The notes under the pieces are model-generated. The model was not told the origin of the DNA and searched no databases. It saw only the letters and a list, made by a program, of their open reading frames with translations. From JBBRYB01 sp038238115 (GTDB lineage Bacteria > Actinomycetota > Actinomycetes > Propionibacteriales > Nocardioidaceae), in contig JBBRYB010000025.1 in the NCBI GenBank assembly GCA_038238115.1, forward strand, positions 1 to 50,391: a stretch of DNA of 50,391 bases, written 5' to 3'. The translations under genes and the position numbers were made by a program. Below are positions 34,967 to 43,321 of the stretch, piece after piece (the stretch's first letter is position 1; each line of letters begins with the position of its first letter).

Positions 34967-36412
34967 CTAGGGGAGCGTGCCCGACAAGACCTCCCCGAGC
35001 ACTTCGACGCCGCGCAGGATCCGTTCCTCGTTGACGTTCCCGAAACCGATAACCATGGCCGGATGCACGTCCGCCTCGCCTGCCCTCGGGGCATCGACCC
35101 GGTAGCGCGACAGGCCGTATACGCGGACGGCGCGGCGCAGTGCTGAGTGCACGACCTCCTCCTCCACCACGCCCTCCGGAAGTTCGAGGAGTGCGTGGCA
35201 TCCGGCCTCGAGACCGACGAGGCGCAGGCCCGGGGCGTGCTCGGTCACGGCCCCGGTCAAGGTGTCGCGGCGCTGGCGGTAGACCTCCCGCATCCGCCGC
35301 ACGTGCCGGTCGTAGCGCCCCGACTCCATCAACGTGGCGAGGGCCAGTTGGTCGAGGGCGGGGGCTCCGCGGCTGGTTAAGAGCTTCTCCCGGACCACCG
35401 GACCGACCAATGCCGGCGGCACCAGCAGCCAGCCGAGGCGGATCCCGGGGGCCAGGGTCTTGCTCAGCGAGCCCAGGGCTAGGACCCGGTCGTGGGCGAG
35501 CCCCTGCAGGCAGCCCACAGGTTGGCGGTCATAGCGGAACTCGGCGTCGTAGTCGTCCTCCAGGATGGTTCCGTCGACTTCGGCTGCCCATGCGACCAGG
35601 GCATGGCGCCGCTCGGGTGCCAGCACCACCCCGGTCGGGCACTGGTGTGCCGGAGTGACGACGACGGCTCGGGCGCGGGATCGATAGAGCGCGTCGACGT
35701 CGAGGCCGTCACCGCCGACGGGCACAGCAACCGGATGCATCCCCGCGCGTCGAACCAACTCGTCGTGCTCGCGGGGCCCGGGATCCTCGAGGCCGACCCG
35801 CTCGACGCCAGAGCGCGCGAGGACGGACAGGGCCAGCACTAGTCCTTGGCGGAAGCCGCTGACGATCACTGCGTGTTCCGCGTCGGCGGTGCCGGCGCGG
35901 ACGCGGCGGTGGTAGGCCGCCACGACCTGCCGCAGTCTCAGGGCGCCGGCATCCCTTTCGTCGCCCATCACCGCGGTCGGCGCGGTGCGTCCAGCCTCGT
36001 GCAGGGCCCACAGCCAGTCAGGCAGTGGCGCGGACTTCAGGTCGGGCACGCCGTACTCGAAGTCGATCTCGACCCGGTCCGTTGTGGTCGCGGACGGGCT
36101 GGTGGTTCCCGCAGGTCGTGACCGGGCGGCTGGCTCGCGTACCCCGGCGGCCACCCGCGTGCCCGAGCCTGCCGACCCGACCAGGTAGCCCTCGGCGATG
36201 AGTTGCTCGTAGCAGGCGACCACCATGCCCCGGGAGACCAGTAGCTCCTCGGAGAGCCGGCGCGAGGATGGCAGCCGCTCGCCCGCACGCAGCCGGCCGC
36301 CGCGCACCGCCGCGCGCAGCTGGTCCTGGAGCTGGTGTCCGAGGGGCGTTCCGTCGGCCCGGTCCAATGCGAGGAGCAGGGCCGGCCCCTCCCCCGACCA
36401 GATAACGCTCAT
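34967..36412 (-). CDS. MocR-family (GntR-HTH/aminotransferase) PLP-dependent regulator
   Basis: A 481-residue chimeric regulator. Residues 12-90 are a GntR winged helix (LQDQLRAAVRGGRLRAGERL, PSSRRLSEELLVSRGMVVAC). Residues 115-480 are a fold-type I aminotransferase-like domain with HQCPTGVVLAPERR, EDDYDAEFRY (Asp contacting the PLP nitrogen) and Lys318 in LGSLSKTLAPG, the PLP-binding residue. Such proteins sense PLP or an amino compound rather than catalyse. The ATG at 36412 is at the true N-terminus; longer upstream sequence is Arg-rich noise. It is divergent from an EamA-type transporter, which it very probably controls. Confidence 0.93.
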   Translation of the reverse strand: MSVIWSGEGPALLLALDRADGTPLGHQLQDQLRAAVRGGRLRAGERLPSSRRLSEELLVSRGMVVACYEQLIAEGYLVGSAGSGTRVAAGVREPAARSRPAGTTSPSATTTDRVEIDFEYGVPDLKSAPLPDWLWALHEAGRTAPTAVMGDERDAGALRLRQVVAAYHRRVRAGTADAEHAVIVSGFRQGLVLALSVLARSGVERVGLEDPGPREHDELVRRAGMHPVAVPVGGDGLDVDALYRSRARAVVVTPAHQCPTGVVLAPERRHALVAWAAEVDGTILEDDYDAEFRYDRQPVGCLQGLAHDRVLALGSLSKTLAPGIRLGWLLVPPALVGPVVREKLLTSRGAPALDQLALATLMESGRYDRHVRRMREVYRQRRDTLTGAVTEHAPGLRLVGLEAGCHALLELPEGVVEEEVVHSALRRAVRVYGLSRYRVDAPRAGEADVHPAMVIGFGNVNEERILRGVEVLGEVLSGTLP

Positions 36413-36430
36413 CCGACCCTCGACCCGAAG

Positions 36431-36474
36431 TGGTCCGGTGTGGCGAGGCCGGATTGGACCTTCAGGGTGGACCG
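36431..36474. promoter_or_regulatory. Candidate MocR binding repeats
   Basis: The 83-base divergent region holds TGGTCCG (36431-36437), TGGACCT (36455-36461) and TGGACCG (36468-36474). The last two are direct repeats 13 bases apart, and GGTCC/GGACC also form inverted halves. MocR regulators commonly bind direct repeats between themselves and their target, so this is the best candidate operator. Confidence 0.35.
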
Positions 36475-36495
36475 TGTCCGGCCCACGATGAACCC

Positions 36496-37344
36496 ATGAG
36501 CATCGGAATCGTCTTGGCCCTGGTGGCCGCGGTCGGCTACGGAGCAGCCGACTTCGTCGGTGGTCTCGCCGCGCGCGGCGTCTCCCCGTGGGCCGTCGCC
36601 CTCGCTGGTCAGTTCGCGGGAGGGTTCGCGATGCTGGCGGTTGGCCTGTCCCTGCCGGGCCAGGCGCGTCCCGCCGACTTCGCGTGGGCGCTGATGGCCG
36701 GCCTGGGCAGCTCGGTCGGCACCGTCTTCTTGTACCGCGGCCTTGCGCGGGGCCGGATGGGCGTGGTCGCCCCCGTGTCCGGCGTCGGCGCCGCACTGGT
36801 GCCGGTGTTCGTTGGCGTCGCGCTTGGCGAACGCCTCGGCACGCTCACCTGGGTCGGTGTCCTGGTGGCGCTGCCCGGCATCTACTTCGTCTCGCGCGAG
36901 GCCGCGGACAAAACCGGACGGTCGCGGGGCGGGATGGCACACGGAGCGCTGGCCGGCCTCGGGTTCGGTCTGTTGTTCGTGGCGCTCGCCCAGGTGCCCG
37001 AGTCGGCCGGCGTCTTGCCACTGGCCGCCAACCAGGTCGTGGGGGTGATGTTCACCCTGATGGCCGCCGGGCTGCTGCGGCAGCCATGGGTCCCCCGGGA
37101 TCGGACCGGGCGCCGCGTGGCCGGCTGGGGTGCCGTCGGCGGACTGCTCGGTGCGGCGGGCACGGCAGCGTTCCTCTTGGCCAGCCACAGCGCCGATCTG
37201 GCCGAGACCGGCGTCCTGGCATCGCTCTACCCGGCCGTGACCGTGCTTCTCGCCACAACCGTGCTGCGCGAGCCGTTCCGGCTCAGCCAAGGCCTGGGTC
37301 TGCTGGTCTGCGGCGCATCGGTCGGACTTTTGGTCATGGGCTGA
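36496..37344 (+). CDS. EamA/DMT-superfamily transporter
   Basis: A 282-residue, ten-helix drug/metabolite transporter with two EamA repeats: GIVLALVAAVGYGAADFVGG starts the first and GGMAHGALAGLGFGLLFVAL the second. GVVAPVSGVGAALVPVFVGV and LASLYPAVTVLLATTVLREP are the conserved helix-loop segments. The substrate is unknown. The MocR partner suggests an amine, amino acid or vitamin B6-related compound, which is inference. The ATG at 36496 lacks a strong ribosome binding site. Confidence 0.92.
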   Translation: MSIGIVLALVAAVGYGAADFVGGLAARGVSPWAVALAGQFAGGFAMLAVGLSLPGQARPADFAWALMAGLGSSVGTVFLYRGLARGRMGVVAPVSGVGAALVPVFVGVALGERLGTLTWVGVLVALPGIYFVSREAADKTGRSRGGMAHGALAGLGFGLLFVALAQVPESAGVLPLAANQVVGVMFTLMAAGLLRQPWVPRDRTGRRVAGWGAVGGLLGAAGTAAFLLASHSADLAETGVLASLYPAVTVLLATTVLREPFRLSQGLGLLVCGASVGLLVMG

Positions 37345-37462
37345 TCGGACGCGCGATCGGGGAAACACGCACCCATTTTCGCGCACCTTGTCCCCCTCAA
37401 TCGAGCAAAGAAGCCCTAGAACTCTCGCTACATCGCGGGAGCCATACGAGAAGGAGTTCCAG

Positions 37463-38299
37463 ATGTTGACGCAGGTCGCAGAAGGAGTGCTGGTCCACCA
37501 GAGCGAGTTCATCCAGAGTACATCCGTTGTCGTACAAGGCCGGGCCGGCGTATTGCTCATCGACCCCGGGATAACAGGCTCCGAAATGGCCGCCCTCGCG
37601 AACGACCTTCGCGACTTGGGCCAACCCGTTGTGGCAGGCTTCTCGACGCATCCGCATTGGGATCACCTGCTCTGGCACGCCAAACTCGGCGTAGCGCCCC
37701 GTTACGGCACAGCCCGCTGCGCAGCTGATATGCGAGATCTGCTGTCGAACGCGGACTGGAAGGCTCGCGTAGCCGAAAGACTACCGCCAGACGTCGCCGA
37801 GGAGATACCGCTGGACCTGCTCGGCCTCATCACCGGCCTGCCCGCCGAAACCGCGCAGATTCCTTGGGATGGCCTTCAGGTCCGGATTATCGAGCATCCG
37901 GCGCATGCCCCGGGCCATGCGGCACTGTTGATCGAGCAACGCGGGGTTCTCATCGCCGGCGACATGCTCTCTGACGTCCTGATTCCGATGCTCGACGGCT
38001 CGAACAGCACCAATGACCCGATCGAGGACTACCTCATTGGGCTGCGGCTGCTCGAGGGCGCGGCGGACGACGTTGATGTCCTCATCACCGGTCACGGGTC
38101 CGTCGGCGGAGCTGACCAGCTACGCGCAAGGATCAAACAGGACCGCGCCTACGTGCAAGCCCTGCGTGACGCCGGTGTTCCCGACGACCCGCGGATCGGC
38201 CCATCGGCCAAGCCCGGCTGGGAGTGGGTAAGCGATGTGCACAACGGGCAAGCCCGGCGCCTCGCCCAAAGAAGCGAAGGCGACGTGACGCCCGGCTAG
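37463..38299 (+). CDS. MBL-fold metallo-hydrolase
   Basis: A 278-residue metallo-beta-lactamase fold. The metal motif is STHPHWDHLLWH (His63, His65, Asp67, His68), with later ligands in APGHAALL and LIAGDMLSDV and in TGHGSVGG. It could be a lactonase, glyoxalase II-like thioesterase or phosphodiesterase. The ATG at 37463 follows AAGGAG at 37451-37456. It is followed closely by the VOC scar and is not obviously in an operon with the transporter upstream. Confidence 0.92.
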   Translation: MLTQVAEGVLVHQSEFIQSTSVVVQGRAGVLLIDPGITGSEMAALANDLRDLGQPVVAGFSTHPHWDHLLWHAKLGVAPRYGTARCAADMRDLLSNADWKARVAERLPPDVAEEIPLDLLGLITGLPAETAQIPWDGLQVRIIEHPAHAPGHAALLIEQRGVLIAGDMLSDVLIPMLDGSNSTNDPIEDYLIGLRLLEGAADDVDVLITGHGSVGGADQLRARIKQDRAYVQALRDAGVPDDPRIGPSAKPGWEWVSDVHNGQARRLAQRSEGDVTPG

Positions 38300-38311
38300 C
38301 GATCCCTCAGC

Positions 38312-38420
38312 GGCGCGCCCTCCGCGACCATCGATTCGCGGTCAGCTCTTGTTCAGCTCCTGAGGGAGCATCACGAGGATGCCGCCGGGGCGCGGCTTGG
38401 CCTAGCGCCGCTGCGGGATC
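38312..38420. repeat. Deleted second copy of the VOC gene locus (scar)
   Basis: Bases 38312-38395 match 44645-44731 at about 94% by eye. On the minus strand this encodes the VOC C-terminus GGILVMLPQELNKS and its stop (the intact gene has SGILVMLAQELNKS). The next bases, 38392-38420, match 45256-45284, which lie upstream of that gene. The copy therefore contains both flanks of the VOC gene but not its body, joined at a shared GCGG. Confidence 0.75.
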
Positions 38421-38875
38421 GGCTTGCGGCAATATAGTCGGCCCTGGCGAAGCCGGCGCCGAACTTGCCGCGCACCGCCCGGCATGGTTCGTCCTGTTCG
38501 GGCTTTGGCGTGGCAGCAGCACTACTTGTCGGCGCGCTTGTCTTCTGCGTTGTCGCGACGCGACGGTTCTCGCCACGTGCGCGCCGCATACTGACCTGGC
38601 TCGTGGCGATCACAGGCGTGGGACTGCTCGTGCGCGGCGTTGCGCCGCAGGTCATCCTCGCTGCCAATGTTGCGGCGTTCGTGGACCAGGTGGGGCAGCT
38701 CGAAGAACACTGGAGCCTCATCCTTTGGAATCCGTGGTTCATCTTCGGAGGCGTGCTGTCCATCGCGGCGGCGGCGCTTTCCCTCAGCGACATGCGGGTC
38801 CAACCATCGCCGTGGCGGCTCCACTGCGAGACGCCCCACGGCCGGGCGCCCAAGCCGCTGACGCTGCGCCGGTGA
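38410..38875 (+). pseudogene. DUF3995-like small membrane protein, frameshifted
   Basis: The coding signal begins in one frame (GNIVGPGEAGAELAAHRPAW then FVLFGL). After one extra T near 38503 it continues as GVAAALLVGALVFCVVATRR, ILTWLVAITGVGLLVRGVAP, and WNPWFIFGGVLSIAAAALSL. Three to four membrane helices with an internal loop fit DUF3995-type proteins. No start codon with ribosome binding site is evident and the 5' end merges with the VOC scar, so the N-terminus has been lost. The tail beyond SLSDM is Arg-rich. Confidence 0.5.
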
Positions 38876-39003
38876 GCGTCCAATGACCAGCCGGAAGAAC
38901 GGTAACGATCGGTTCGTGATTGATGTCGAGACGGGGGTGACGGCTCCGACCAGGTGGTGATCGAGCGCCAATCCGGCGCCCACCGCAGCGAAGGAGAAAT
39001 TAC

Positions 39004-39492
39004 ATGAGCACCCACTCCAGTTCCGCGATCAGCCACCTCGAGGGCGACCCCGCCGCACGCGCCAGCCGAGGCCAACGAGCAACCTCGACTCGCATCCCTG
39101 TCTGGCGGGTCGGTCGGGCTGGCGCGAGAGCGGCTGTGATCGGGGCCGTCGTTCTGTACGGCTACGGCGCGACCGCGCGGGCGCTGTCCGTGCCGATGCA
39201 CGCCGGGGATCCGGGGGGGTCGGCGGCGCAGCCGGTCACGCCTTTGAACTTCGCGGTAGGGGTCGTGTTCTGCACGGTCCTCGGCACCGTGCTCGCCGCC
39301 CTCGTGGGCCGGTATGGGAGGCGCCCTGGCCGCACGTTCGTTCGGACGGCGGTCACGCTGCTCGTCGTCTCGCTGGTGTTCCCGCTCGCGGCCAGTCACA
39401 CCGCCGCCTCGACGCGCGTCTGTCTCGCTCTCGCACACCTGCTCGCCGCCGCGGTCGTCGTCCCGCAGTTGGCCCGCGCGCTGCGCCACTGA
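39004..39492 (+). CDS. DUF6069 family membrane protein
   Basis: A 162-residue protein with a charged N-terminal segment and four membrane helices: RAAVIGAVVLYGYGATARAL, NFAVGVVFCTVLGTVLAALV, FVRTAVTLLVVSLVFPLAAS and CLALAHLLAAAVVVPQLARA. The pattern is that of DUF6069 proteins, whose role is unknown. The ATG at 39004 follows GAAGGAG. It precedes the ABC exporter genes in the same direction and may be cotranscribed with them, though a remnant start codon intervenes. Confidence 0.85.
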   Translation: MSTHSSSAISHLEGDPAARASRGQRATSTRIPVWRVGRAGARAAVIGAVVLYGYGATARALSVPMHAGDPGGSAAQPVTPLNFAVGVVFCTVLGTVLAALVGRYGRRPGRTFVRTAVTLLVVSLVFPLAASHTAASTRVCLALAHLLAAAVVVPQLARALRH

Positions 39493-39555
39493 CCGTCCCG
39501 CCCTCGTCCACACCAATCATTTCGGCAAATCCGACCATCATCGAAGGAGCAAGTC

Positions 39556-39612
39556 ATGAGCAAGGTCATCATCGGAATGTCCAAGTCGCTGGACGGCATT
39601 GCCGGCGGCACC
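39556..39612 (+). pseudogene. Start of a DHFR-family gene, cut after about 18 codons
   Basis: An ATG at 39556 with GAAGGAGCAAG upstream opens SKVIIGMSKSLDGIAGGT, the typical beginning of a RibD/DHFR-like protein. The frame then changes character completely and stays open into the ABC ATPase gene. The reductase body is missing. The strong ribosome binding site remains and could drive translation of a chimeric ATPase with a 50-residue leader. Confidence 0.6.
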
Positions 39613-39705
39613 AGCGCGGCCTTCCCTGAGCTCTACCCCTGGGCAGAGCAGAAGTTCTGCCCGTGGGCCGATGTGCGGAGGCAGGTGAGTCGCGAGGCTG
39701 GCTGG

Positions 39706-40668
39706 ATGAGACACAGCGAACACACGACAGACGTGGTGACGGTGCGCGGGCTGCGCAAGGTGTACGACCAGCGGGTCGTCGTGGAGGACCTCGACCTGGA
39801 CGTGGCCGCCGGTGAGGTGGTCGGGCTGATCGGTGCCAACGGCGCCGGCAAGACGACGACCGTTGAGTGCCTGCAGGGGCTGCGTCGCCCCGACGCCGGC
39901 TCGATCCGGGTCCTGGGGCTCGACCCGGCCAGGGACGCGGACCGGCTTCGGCCTCAGGTCGGCAGCCAGCTGCAGGACTCCGCACTGCCCGACCGACTCC
40001 GGGTCAGCGAGGCGATCGAGCTGTTCACCACGGCCCGTGCCCGCGATGGCAAAGAGCTGCTCGAGCAATTCGGCCTCGCGCAGCGACGGCGCTCGGCCTT
40101 CGCCGCCCTCAGCGGTGGTGAACGACAGCGGCTCTTCCTGGTCCTCGCGTTGCTCAACCAGCCCCGGCTGGTGATCCTCGACGAGCTGACCCAAGGTCTC
40201 GATCCCGCCGCCCGGCGCGACGTCTGGTCGGCCGTGATGAAGCTCAGGGACGCCGGCACCACGGTGCTCCTCGTGACCCACGAGCTCGACGAGGCCGAGG
40301 CACTGTGCGGGCGGGTGGTCGCTATGCGCTCGGGGCGTGTCCTGGACGCCGGCACTCCCGCCGAGCTGGTCGCCCGGCATGCCCGTTGGGCCGTGGTCAG
40401 GTTCTCCGGCGGTCAAGGCGTCGACGAGGCGGCGCAGCTGCGAATGCTGCCCGGGGTGCGAGAGGTGTCCCACCGGGCCGGAGAGATCAGCGTCCACGGC
40501 GACCGGGACAGCATCGCCCATGTCGGAGCCTGGCTCGTGCGACGCGGGCCAGTCCCACCCGGTCTTCACGTCGCGATGCCGGACCTGGAGACGGCTCTGC
40601 TCACCCTGCTCGCCGGCAGCACTGCCGTGCCGGTGCCCGACCTGACCCAGAAGACCATCCCCAGCTGA
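39706..40668 (+). CDS. ABC transporter ATP-binding protein
   Basis: A 320-residue ATPase of the DrrA/CcmA type: Walker A LIGANGAGKTTT at 42-53, Q-loop region VGSQLQDSALPDRL, signature LSGGERQRLFL, Walker B RLVILDELTQGLDP and switch His in LLVTHELDEAEALC. The C-terminal extension (about 235-320) is typical of daunorubicin-type exporters. I place the start at the ATG 39706, because the 50 residues before it derive from a DHFR remnant. Its ribosome binding site is weak, so the longer product from 39556 is possible. Permease, kinase and regulator genes follow in the same direction. Confidence 0.92.
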   Translation: MRHSEHTTDVVTVRGLRKVYDQRVVVEDLDLDVAAGEVVGLIGANGAGKTTTVECLQGLRRPDAGSIRVLGLDPARDADRLRPQVGSQLQDSALPDRLRVSEAIELFTTARARDGKELLEQFGLAQRRRSAFAALSGGERQRLFLVLALLNQPRLVILDELTQGLDPAARRDVWSAVMKLRDAGTTVLLVTHELDEAEALCGRVVAMRSGRVLDAGTPAELVARHARWAVVRFSGGQGVDEAAQLRMLPGVREVSHRAGEISVHGDRDSIAHVGAWLVRRGPVPPGLHVAMPDLETALLTLLAGSTAVPVPDLTQKTIPS

Positions 40669-40681
40669 TCGGAGCAGTTCG

Positions 40682-41464
40682 ATGATCACCACAGCCCAGC
40701 TAGCCAGCACCGCCGCGATCCGCCGCCCCCGGTCGACCGCGCGGCGCCTGATCACCACCGAGATCAGGTTGATGGTGCGCGAGCCGCTTACCCTGACCTT
40801 CGTGTTCGCGTTCCCGATCGTCACCATGCTCGTGATCGGCGGCTCGTTCGGGAACTCCCCCGACCCGGACTTCGGCGGAGTGGACCCCTCACAGTGGTAC
40901 GTCGCGTCGTACCTCATCGTCGTGATCGCAGCGACGGGGTTGATCATGCTGCCGGTGCACATCGCCTCCTACCGGGAGCGCGGGGTCCTGCGCAGGTTCG
41001 CCGCGTCCGGCTTTCCGCGGTGGACGTTCACGATCGCGCAGATCGTGGTCGGTCTTGCGACGATCGTCGTCGCGGCAGCCGTGCTGCTCGCGGTGGCTGC
41101 GCCTGTGTACGGCGTACCCGAAGTTCACGAGTGGTGGCGCACCCTTGCCGGGCTACTGGTCGGCTCGCTGGCCTTCGTCAGCATCGGCGTTCTGCTGGGG
41201 ACGGTGCTGCCCTCTGCTCGTTCCGCCCAGGCGATCGGCCTGCTGCTCTTCTTCCCCTCTTTCTTGCTCGGCGGTGGTGGCCCACCACCCGACGCGATGA
41301 CCGCCACGCTGGCGAACATCGCCGATGTGCTGCCGCTGACCCTGGTCACTAACGCGGTGCGCGACCCCTGGCTGGGCATCGGTCACGCCTCGGGCTCACT
41401 GGTGGCGGTCGCGGTTTTCACGGTGATCGCCCTGGCGCTGTCGGCCCGGCGAACGGCCCTGTGA
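40682..41464 (+). CDS. ABC-2 type transporter permease
   Basis: A 260-residue permease with six membrane helices: LTLTFVFAFPIVTMLVIGGS, WYVASYLIVVIAATGLIMLP, YRERGVLRRFAASGFPRWTF (the cytoplasmic coupling segment), FTIAQIVVGLATIVVAAAVL, LAGLLVGSLAFVSIGVLLGT and LLLFFPSFLLGGGGPP. It pairs with the ATPase 13 bases upstream to form a DrrAB-like exporter, with a homodimeric permease as the usual arrangement. The substrate is unknown; peptides, antibiotics or lipids are typical. Confidence 0.93.
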   Translation: MITTAQLASTAAIRRPRSTARRLITTEIRLMVREPLTLTFVFAFPIVTMLVIGGSFGNSPDPDFGGVDPSQWYVASYLIVVIAATGLIMLPVHIASYRERGVLRRFAASGFPRWTFTIAQIVVGLATIVVAAAVLLAVAAPVYGVPEVHEWWRTLAGLLVGSLAFVSIGVLLGTVLPSARSAQAIGLLLFFPSFLLGGGGPPPDAMTATLANIADVLPLTLVTNAVRDPWLGIGHASGSLVAVAVFTVIALALSARRTAL

Positions 41465-41483
41465 GCGTGCTGAGAGTGTCGCC

Positions 41484-42644
41484 ATGAGTGCCATCGCGAC
41501 GCGAACACCTCACGGCCGGCTGAAGGCTAGGCTGCCCCGCATGGTCGACTGGACGGCACGGTGGGCTGCACCTGCCGCCCTCTTGCCGCTCGTCGTCATC
41601 GGGGCGGTGCTCAGCACGCAGGACACCGCTGTGGTCGTCGTGGCGGCGGCGGTCGGCCTCGGAGCAGCGATCGCCGGCGCGGAGGCAGCTCGGTGGTGGC
41701 TGCTGGCGGCGTCGTCCACGGCGCTCCTCGCGGTCGCGGCGGCGTGCACCGGGTCGACGGCCAACCTCGGCTGGTTCGCGGTGTGCGTGCTCGCGGCGTG
41801 GTGCTCACTGCGCGGCGGTACGACGATCGGTGTCGCGTTCACCGCCGTCGCCACGGTCGTCTTCATCGGCGAGTGGACGCTGGTGGAGGCCGACCTTGGC
41901 TGGGCGCCGTGGATCGCCGGCACCGTCTTCACGACCGTCGTGTGCCTGATGGCACGAAGACAACGCGAACTCGTCGACCAGCTGCGCGCGGCTCAGGCCG
42001 GCCTCGCAGACCGCGCTCGTGCCGAGGAGCGCAACCGGATCGCCCGCGAGCTGCACGACGTCATCGGCCACGCTCTGACGGTCTCCCTGCTGCACGTCAC
42101 CAGTGCTCGCCTCGCCCTCGACGAGGACCCGTCGGAGGCCGCCGCCTCGCTGGCCGAGGCCGAGCGCCTGGGCCAGCAGAGCCTGGCCGAGGTCCGCGCA
42201 GCGGTCGGTCTGCTCCGAGACGTCGACGGCTCCGCGATGACTCCGATGCCGGGAGCCGATGACCTCCCCGAGTTGGTCGAGAGCTTCCGCCGGGCCGGCG
42301 TCCCCATTGACTGCGAGCTGGTCGGCGAGCACCACGGCCTCACTGCGGCGCTCGGGCTGACGACGTACCGGATTCTTCAGGAGGCGCTGACGAACGTCGC
42401 CCGCCACGCGCCGGGAGCCCGGACGCGGGTGCTGGTCAGCATGAGCAATCGGCGAATCGAGCTAACGGTGGAGAGTGCCGGCCGGCCCGGTGTCCGCAAC
42501 CGGGACGGTGTCGGTCTGCACAGCATGCGGGAGCGCGCCGAGGCGCTCGGCGGCAGCGCGTCGGCGGGCCCGTCGGCGACCGGTTGGCGGGTCCACGCGG
42601 TGTTGCCGGGATGCCCGGAGCAGCAGCGGGCGGTTCGCCGATGA
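41484..42644 (+). CDS. Sensor histidine kinase (HisKA_3 family)
   Basis: A 386-residue kinase. Residues 25-155 contain about six membrane helices with short loops, so there is no large external sensor domain. HisKA_3 has His191 in RNRIARELHDVIGHALTVSL. The ATPase shows TYRILQEALTNVARHAPGA (N box) and DGVGLHSMRERAEALGG (G box). Kinases with tiny external parts beside an ABC exporter often sense through the transporter or within the membrane. It starts 20 bases after the permease, and its stop overlaps the regulator start. Confidence 0.94.
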   Translation: MSAIATRTPHGRLKARLPRMVDWTARWAAPAALLPLVVIGAVLSTQDTAVVVVAAAVGLGAAIAGAEAARWWLLAASSTALLAVAAACTGSTANLGWFAVCVLAAWCSLRGGTTIGVAFTAVATVVFIGEWTLVEADLGWAPWIAGTVFTTVVCLMARRQRELVDQLRAAQAGLADRARAEERNRIARELHDVIGHALTVSLLHVTSARLALDEDPSEAAASLAEAERLGQQSLAEVRAAVGLLRDVDGSAMTPMPGADDLPELVESFRRAGVPIDCELVGEHHGLTAALGLTTYRILQEALTNVARHAPGARTRVLVSMSNRRIELTVESAGRPGVRNRDGVGLHSMRERAEALGGSASAGPSATGWRVHAVLPGCPEQQRAVRR

Positions 42645-43321
42645 TCCGCGTGCTCCTGGTCGACGACCAGGAGCTGATCCGGGCCGGGCTGCGCGGAATC
42701 CTGCGTGCACGCTTCGGTTTTCAGGTTGTCGGCGAGCTTGGCGACGGCGCGGACGTGGTCGCGGCCGTCGAGGAGCTGGGACCGGACGTGGTGGTGATGG
42801 ACGTGCGGATGCCCGGCGTGGACGGGGTGACGGCGACCCAGGCGCTACAGAGCATCCCCGCCGCCCCGCCGGTCCTGGTGCTCACCACCTTCGAGGACGA
42901 GGAGGTGCTGGCCGGCGCACTGAGGGCCGGCGCAGCCGGGTTCCTCCTCAAGGGAGTGCCTGCGGAGGATCTGATGCGCGCCGTACGCACCGTCGCCGAC
43001 GGTGGCTCGTGGCTCGACCCGGCGGTGACGGGTAGGGTGCTGGCGGCCTACCGCGGAGTTCCGGTGTCGCGTCAGACCGGGACGGCACTCGACGTGCTGA
43101 CCGCTCGGGAGCGCGAGGTGCTGGCCCTGGTCGGCTCCGGGCTCAGCAACGCGGAGATCGCTGATCGGCTGACCTTGGGCGAGGGCACCGTGAAGACCCA
43201 CATCGGGCACCTGTTCGCCAAGCTGCAGTTACGCGACCGGGCTGCGGCCGTGGTCTTTGCGTTCGACCACGGTCTCGTCACCCCCGGTTCGGCACCTGGC
43301 CCCCCTGCTTCTCGTGGGTGA
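42641..43321 (+). CDS. Response regulator, NarL/FixJ family
   Basis: A 226-residue regulator: receiver with acidic D8/D9, phospho-Asp54 in VVMDVRMPG, Thr in LTTFEDE and Lys in FLLKGVP, then a LuxR helix-turn-helix beginning VLTAREREVLALVGSGLSNA and including EIADRLTLGEGTVKTHIGHL. The ATG at 42641 overlaps the kinase TGA (ATGA). With the ABC exporter upstream this is a four-gene unit, and the likely target is the exporter's own promoter. Confidence 0.95.
   Translation: MIRVLLVDDQELIRAGLRGILRARFGFQVVGELGDGADVVAAVEELGPDVVVMDVRMPGVDGVTATQALQSIPAAPPVLVLTTFEDEEVLAGALRAGAAGFLLKGVPAEDLMRAVRTVADGGSWLDPAVTGRVLAAYRGVPVSRQTGTALDVLTAREREVLALVGSGLSNAEIADRLTLGEGTVKTHIGHLFAKLQLRDRAAAVVFAFDHGLVTPGSAPGPPASRG

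Noticed and set aside
36409..37560. 383-codon minus-strand frame opposite the EamA transporter
   Set aside because: Gln/His/Arg-rich translation without domains; the plus-strand transporter explains the region.
38371..39516. 381-codon minus-strand frame
   Set aside because: It covers two plus-strand membrane proteins and is made of low-complexity Arg/Ser/Pro sequence.
39538..40962. 474-codon minus-strand frame opposite the ABC ATPase
   Set aside because: The opposite strand has complete Walker and signature motifs, and this frame has no recognisable fold.
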